Origin: Lactobacillus colini
GTDB taxonomy: Bacteria; Bacillota; Bacilli; Lactobacillales; Lactobacillaceae
Direction: 5' to 3'
Length of the DNA: 64,000 nt
Assembly: GCF_017874575.1 (NCBI RefSeq)
Contig: NZ_JAGGLU010000004.1
Location: 110,024 to 174,023, forward strand
Shown here in pieces: positions 61,133 to 64,000 of this stretch. The notes below the pieces were generated by a model. The model did no database searches. It was not told the DNA's origin and saw only the letters and a list, made by a program, of their open reading frames with translations. Both the position numbers and the translations under genes were made by a program. Positions within the stretch are counted from its first letter, which is position 1, and each line of letters opens with the position of its first letter.

Positions 61133-62473
61133 TTATTTAAGTTCTGGCCAATATGGCTTGTTGACAACCATCATGTCGTCTAAGATCTTCTTAGCAACTG
61201 ATGCATCTGGAACTGTCTTGTTCAATGTGAATGCTTGGAGCATCTTGTTGTATGAGTGCTCTACATAAGCGTCTACGACTAATTTTTCACAAGTTTGTTG
61301 TTCCATCATTAGGCCGCGTTGGAATCTACCAGCTTCACCTGTTGCCATTGGTTGGATACCATCAGCACCAAATAATGCAGGTACTTCAACTACTGAATCT
61401 GGATCCATATTAGAGATAGCACCATTGTTAGCGCAGTTAGCTAAGAATTTTTCATGTGTATTAAAGGCAATTGCGTGACAGATGTCTACAATATACTCTG
61501 AGTGCAAGCCTGAAATGTCCCAAATGTTATCTGCTGCAGTACCAGCCTTAACGATACGTTCACACTCACCAAAGACAATCTTTTGACGATATTCAAGAAT
61601 TTCATCAGTACGAGTGTGCTTTGGATCAGCATTTGCGACCTCCCATTGTGGGAAGTAGTAGTATTGCATGTAGTTATTTGGTAAGGTCTCTGGCTCTAAG
61701 GCATATTCATCGGCAACCTTTCTAAAGGTTGCTTCCCATGAAGCTTCAGTACTCTTGTCATAGTCGCCGCCTACCCAGTAGCCGTGCTCTTTGACATATT
61801 CCTTCAACTTAGGCATTAAGTCTTCGCCAGTCTTCTTGTTTCTAACTTCTTTCCACCAGCCGAAGTGGTTCAAGCCGTAGTAGTTGAAGTCGATGTCGTG
61901 CCAGCTGTCTAAGCCACAAATAGCAGCCATTCTATCCATGTCGTCGATTGGCATGTCACAAATATTAATGACCTTAGCATTTGGACGAAGACGACGACAT
62001 GCTTCAGCAACAATTGCAATAGTGTTGGAATAGTTAATCATCCAAGCATTAGGTGAATATTCTTCCATCCAGTCAATAATTTGAAGGATTGCAGGAATTG
62101 AACGTAAACCGTATGCCATTCCTCCGGGTCCTGTAGTTTCTTGACCCATAACACCATATTTTAGTGGGATCTTTTCATCGTAGCTTCTCATCTCATACTT
62201 ACCAACACGGATAGAACCCATTACGAAGTCAACGTCGGTAAATGCTTCCTTAGGATCAGTAGTGTATGAGAACTTAATCTGTGGAGCACGTTCTTTCATG
62301 ATAATTTCAACTGCTTTGGCAATCTTTTCTTGACGTTCAGCATCATTATCATAGAACTTCAACTGTCTTAATGGGAACTTGTCTTGACTCTTAATTAAGT
62401 CTAAAACAAACCCTGGCGTAAATGTACTGCCGCCTCCGGCAATAACTACTGAATACTTCTTTTCACTAGTCAT
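61133..62473 (-). CDS. malH: 6-phospho-alpha-glucosidase (GH4)
   Basis: 446 residues, glycoside hydrolase family 4. NAD-binding AGGGSTFTPGFVLDLI at the N-terminus, metal-site cysteine in NICDMPIDD, and GLNHFGWW are visible. GH4 enzymes need NAD+ and a divalent metal and use an oxidation-elimination mechanism. It hydrolyses maltose-6'-phosphate delivered by the PTS permease. First gene of the cluster, with GAGGGG upstream of the ATG. The specific assignment to maltose rather than other alpha-glucosides is inferred. Confidence 0.93.
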   Translation of the reverse strand: MTSEKKYSVVIAGGGSTFTPGFVLDLIKSQDKFPLRQLKFYDNDAERQEKIAKAVEIIMKERAPQIKFSYTTDPKEAFTDVDFVMGSIRVGKYEMRSYDEKIPLKYGVMGQETTGPGGMAYGLRSIPAILQIIDWMEEYSPNAWMINYSNTIAIVAEACRRLRPNAKVINICDMPIDDMDRMAAICGLDSWHDIDFNYYGLNHFGWWKEVRNKKTGEDLMPKLKEYVKEHGYWVGGDYDKSTEASWEATFRKVADEYALEPETLPNNYMQYYYFPQWEVANADPKHTRTDEILEYRQKIVFGECERIVKAGTAADNIWDISGLHSEYIVDICHAIAFNTHEKFLANCANNGAISNMDPDSVVEVPALFGADGIQPMATGEAGRFQRGLMMEQQTCEKLVVDAYVEHSYNKMLQAFTLNKTVPDASVAKKILDDMMVVNKPYWPELK

Positions 62474-62576
62474 AATCTATATATCCCCTCATATATCGTT
62501 TAACTTCGAAGACCTTCCAACTGATATCGCCTTTTGGAATTTATCTTCTTAAGTAGTCAGCTAACTTACATTTATA

Positions 62577-62609
62577 TTTATACCATATTGCGTAAGTGTT
62601 GTAAGTGTT
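62577..62609 (-). promoter_or_regulatory. Promoter of the malH cluster with tandem 9-base repeats
   Basis: TATAAA (62577-62582) with a preceding TGG, 17-base spacer, and a CTTACA-type -35 at 62600-62605. The -35 lies within two perfect tandem copies of GTAAGTGTT (62592-62600 and 62601-62609, plus-strand reading). Confidence 0.6.
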
Positions 62610-62651
62610 TTTGGTATACATAGATAACTTATTTCAGAATTTGCTTATTTG

Positions 62652-62676
62652 TTTCAAAACGTGAAAAATATTTCAC
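62652..62676. promoter_or_regulatory. Palindromic candidate operator upstream of malH
   Basis: A perfect 16-base palindrome GTGAAAAATATTTCAC (62661-62676), overlapping a second inverted repeat TTTCA-N5-TGAAA (62652-62666). TGAAA/TTTCA half-sites are common for RpiR-type regulators. It lies about 80 bases upstream of the malH -10, a position that suits an activator. Confidence 0.45.
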
Positions 62677-62688
62677 TTATTTTATACA

Positions 62689-62716
62689 AAAAAAAGAGGC
62701 TAATCGCCTCTTTCTG
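62689..62716 (+). terminator. Small hairpin in the malH-toxin gap
   Basis: AAAGAGGC-TAATC-GCCTCTTTC in a gap of about 460 bases; short T run, so weak as a terminator. The rest of the gap (62474-62842) holds the malH promoter region and no gene. Confidence 0.45.
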
Positions 62717-62842
62717 TCTGCAAACATTGTTATAATTGCACTCGCACAAATCAATGCTTAAATTTAATTTTTCATCCCATAAATATTTTTAGCAACTTGA
62801 ATAAGCAAAAAATACTAGCTTTAAGCGGTTTTATCTTTCAGC

Positions 62843-62848
62843 TATAAT
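62843..62848 (+). promoter_or_regulatory. Candidate promoter of the toxin mRNA (copy 1)
   Basis: TATAAT with a poor -35 (TTTAAG at 17 bases). It would give a 5' untranslated region of about 50 bases before the leader ORF. Confidence 0.5.
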
Positions 62849-62906
62849 GTTATTTACAGCAAGTTTTATGAGCGGTGGCTGTTTTTTCCTCCCGGAGGTG
62901 AGGCCT

Positions 62907-62966
62907 ATGGTCAAAATTCTAAAGGAAAAGTTTCAGCCATGTCGGTCTTTGAAGCATTATCATTAA
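62907..62966 (+). CDS. Leader ORF overlapping toxin copy 1
   Basis: A 19-codon frame (MVKILKEKFQP, then CRSLKHYH) with the best ribosome site in the area, GGAGGTGAGG, eight bases upstream. It overlaps the toxin start in a different frame and stops 27 bases into it. The GGAGG is itself part of a CCTCCCGGAGG palindrome (62888-62898) that could hide it. It may exist only to couple translation to the toxin ATG, in the way small leader peptides do in other type I toxin systems. Confidence 0.5.
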   Translation: MVKILKEKFQPCRSLKHYH

Positions 62967-63022
62967 TGCTCTCATTCGGTGTGTTCTTGTTAGCTTTGCT
63001 AACTCACATCGACCGCAAATAA
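62939..63022 (+). CDS. Putative holin-like toxin, copy 1 (type I toxin-antitoxin)
   Basis: 27 residues: a hydrophobic helix (FEALSLMLSFGVFLLALL) with a short charged end (THIDRK), the pattern of the holin-like toxin family (Hol_Tox) and Fst-type membrane toxins. It has only a weak AAAGGA ribosome site of its own and overlaps a leader ORF with a strong one. A convergent antisense RNA overlaps the 3' end of the message. Such peptides damage the membrane when overproduced. Too short for standard gene finding. Confidence 0.72.
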   Translation: MSVFEALSLMLSFGVFLLALLTHIDRK

Positions 63023-63024
63023 TA

Positions 63025-63138
63025 AAAAAGCCGCTCACTATTAACTTTGGCAGGTTATAGAGCGACAATTGTCTACTATAAATATGTCACCGCTCTTAAA
63101 GCGGGCTGTTCGGAGTGCGAATGGCACTCCTTTTCTTT
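63025..63138 (-). ncRNA. Candidate antisense RNA antitoxin, copy 1
   Basis: A minus-strand extended -10 (TGT-TATAAT, 63145-63150) would start a transcript at about 63138 that includes stem-loops GGAGTGC/GCACTCC and CCGCTTTAAGAGCGG and ends in the terminator GCTC...GAGCGGCTTTTTT at 63025-63066. It is complementary to the 3' part of the toxin mRNA. The arrangement follows the convergent RNA I/RNA II pattern of par loci. Existence of the RNA is inferred from promoter and terminator. Confidence 0.6.
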
Positions 63139-63141
63139 TAC
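63110..63141 (+). terminator. Terminator of toxin mRNA, copy 1
   Basis: GGAGTGC-GAATG-GCACTCC followed by TTTTCTTTTA; the same DNA encodes the 5' stem-loop of the antisense RNA. Confidence 0.75.
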
Positions 63142-63241
63142 CTAATTATAACATAGGATAATTCTAAGTATCTAGAATTTAGAGTATAAAGTTAATAATA
63201 ATTTAAACTCAAAAAGCTATTTTTATATATTTCTGCTTTAC

Positions 63242-63325
63242 ATGTCGGTCTTTGAAGCATTATCATTAATGCTTTCATTCGGTATGTTCTTGTTAGCTCT
63301 GCTAACTTACATCGACCACAAATAA
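63242..63325 (+). CDS. Putative holin-like toxin, copy 2
   Basis: 27 residues, differing from copy 1 at only three positions (V15M, H23Y, R26H; all conservative in charge pattern). The upstream 60 bases are unrelated to copy 1: there is no leader ORF, no Shine-Dalgarno sequence, and only a possible TATATT -10 so close to the ATG that any message would be leaderless. It may be poorly expressed or silent. Confidence 0.6.
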   Translation: MSVFEALSLMLSFGMFLLALLTYIDHK

Positions 63326-63327
63326 AA

Positions 63328-63440
63328 AAGCCGCTCAATTTAAACTTTGACAGGTTATTGAGCGACTTTTGCTAATTGTAACTTTGTCACCGCTCTTAAA
63401 GCGGGGTGTTTGGAGTGCATCAGCACTCCTTTTCTTTTAT
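63328..63440 (-). ncRNA. Candidate antisense RNA antitoxin, copy 2
   Basis: Same organisation as copy 1: a minus-strand extended -10 (TGT-TATAAC) at about 63445-63450, stem-loops GGAGTGC/GCACTCC and CCGCTTTAAGAGCGG, and the terminator GCTC...GAGCGGCTTTTTT near 63326-63366. The RNA portion is better preserved than the toxin's 5' region. Confidence 0.55.
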
Positions 63441-63516
63441 CTAAGTTATAACATAAAACAATTCTAAGTATCTAGAATTTACGGGATAAAGTTGTATTCT
63501 CCGTTAGTGAGAGTAC

Positions 63517-63555
63517 AAAAAAATAGCCTAAGTTGTTATGCTTAGGCTATTTTTG
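63517..63555 (-). terminator. Terminator of the LPxTG protein gene
   Basis: AAATAGCCTAAG...CTTAGGCTATTT followed by T in the minus-strand direction. Confidence 0.88.
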
Positions 63556-63574
63556 ATGTGGTTAATTATTCGGC

Positions 63575-64000
63575 TTAATGCTTCTTCTTACGGTCGCCAA
63601 GAAGTCCGAATAATGTCACTGCTGAGATTGCTGCAAGACCTAATGCTGAGAGTAGAGTAGAAGCCTTGTTATCACTACCTGTCTGTGGAAGTGTCTTAGC
63701 ATTCTTGTTCATAGTTACAGCAGATTTACCTGCGTTAGAACTATGGTTACCTGCATTTTGGCTAGTTGAGCCAGTATTAGCTGAACCGCCGTTTGCAGCA
63801 TTAGTATTCACATCGTTGACATGAATATGTACAAGAATCTCATCCCTTGAACCATCTGGGTAAGTTACTACTACTGTAGCAGTGTGATTGCCTGGGGTGG
63901 TTGTGTCTGGGGTGTCCTTCCAGTCGTAGTGTGTACCTGCTGGCAAGTCGTCCTTGTTGGCAATGCTATCGCCTGCGTTTGGCTTATCACCCTTGTTCAC
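63575..64000 (-). CDS. LPxTG cell-surface protein with Rib-type repeat, C-terminal part (runs off right edge)
   Basis: The visible 141 residues begin inside a Rib/alpha-like repeat ([19 protein letters not shown] ... [21 protein letters not shown]), followed by an asparagine/serine-rich spacer, the sortase signal LPQTG, a hydrophobic helix and a positive tail (GDRKKKH). Sortase A would anchor it to peptidoglycan. Such proteins serve in adhesion in intestinal and vaginal lactobacilli. The gene starts beyond the window, so its full repeat number is unknown. Confidence 0.92.
   Translation of the reverse strand: MNKGDKPNAGDSIANKDDLPAGTHYDWKDTPDTTTPGNHTATVVVTYPDGSRDEILVHIHVNDVNTNAANGGSANTGSTSQNAGNHSSNAGKSAVTMNKNAKTLPQTGSDNKASTLLSALGLAAISAVTLFGLLGDRKKKH

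Larger units (their letters stand above)
62939..63485. repeat. Tandem duplication of the toxin-antisense module (about 300-base period)
   Basis: Toxin frames begin 303 bases apart, and the sequence from ATTCTAAGTATCTAGAATTT occurs at 63161 and again 300 bases later at 63461. Similarity covers each toxin frame, the antisense region and its promoter, but not the 60 bases before copy 2. Confidence 0.85.

Overview
The window looks like chromosomal DNA of a low-GC lactobacillus of the acidophilus/gasseri/johnsonii group. The evidence is a complete F-type ATP synthase operon followed by MreB/Mbl and RodA, Gram-positive gene pairs (NifS-ThiI, a ComG pseudopilus operon, T-box leaders), an inferred tmRNA tag of ANNENSYAVAA, and an LPxTG surface protein with a Rib-type repeat at the right edge. 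The species is inferred; nothing here fixes it. No rRNA, CRISPR array, insertion sequence or intact prophage was seen.

Layout. Positions 1-9.98 kb (minus strand): folC (partial), valS behind a T-box, a membrane protein, a pseudouridine synthase, thiI, nifS and ezrA. 10-13.9 kb (plus): rpsD with a structured leader, a YueI-like gene, rarA, a 6S RNA, a small membrane protein and a universal stress protein. 14-23.9 kb (minus): the cell-shape and energy block atpBEFHAGDC - DUF1146 - mreB - epuA - yidD - DUF2969 - rodA. 23.9-28.3 kb (minus): upp and the prfA-prmC-tsaC/ywlC operon with tdk. 28.4-31 kb: murT (plus), a serine hydrolase (minus), and tRNA-Glu and tRNA-Gln (plus). 31.4-45.7 kb: an MFS exporter, pgi, VanZ, an LTA-synthase-like sulfatase, a two-component system with an SdpI-like protein, manA, a MalY/PatB lyase, DUF3737, and a T-box-controlled homocysteine methyltransferase plus permease pair. 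46-56.9 kb: tmRNA, ackA, a YtxK-type methyltransferase, comGA-GG, yebC, a second VanZ-like gene, coaBC, a DUF4097 gene and a short-chain dehydrogenase. 57.3-62.5 kb: a maltose-type PTS cluster (GH4 6-phospho-alpha-glucosidase, EIIC with two EIIB domains, RpiR regulator, membrane protein, EIIA). 62.8-63.5 kb: two tandem copies of a tiny holin-like toxin with convergent antisense RNA. 63.6-64 kb: the C-terminal end of an LPxTG protein.

How they work together. Most of the window is housekeeping: translation (valS, rpsD, prfA, prmC, thiI, tRNAs, tmRNA), the proton-translocating ATPase, cell elongation and division (rodA, mreB, ezrA, murT, LTA synthase) and central sugar metabolism (pgi, manA, ackA). 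The accessory parts are the maltose PTS cluster, the competence pseudopilus, the methionine-recycling pair and the toxin locus.

The most unusual signals are these: (1) the tandem type I toxin-antitoxin-like locus, in which copy 1 has an overlapping leader ORF carrying the strong ribosome site and copy 2 has lost it; (2) a tRNA-Glu(CTC) with a U1.G72 acceptor pair beside tRNA-Gln(CTG); (3) homologous 3' flanks with tandem short repeats beside tmRNA and tRNA-Gln, which look like old attachment sites; (4) a PTS permease with duplicated EIIB domains and a palindromic upstream site; (5) an isolated murT with no adjacent gatD; (6) a possible amphipathic micro-peptide gene at 57.17 kb.
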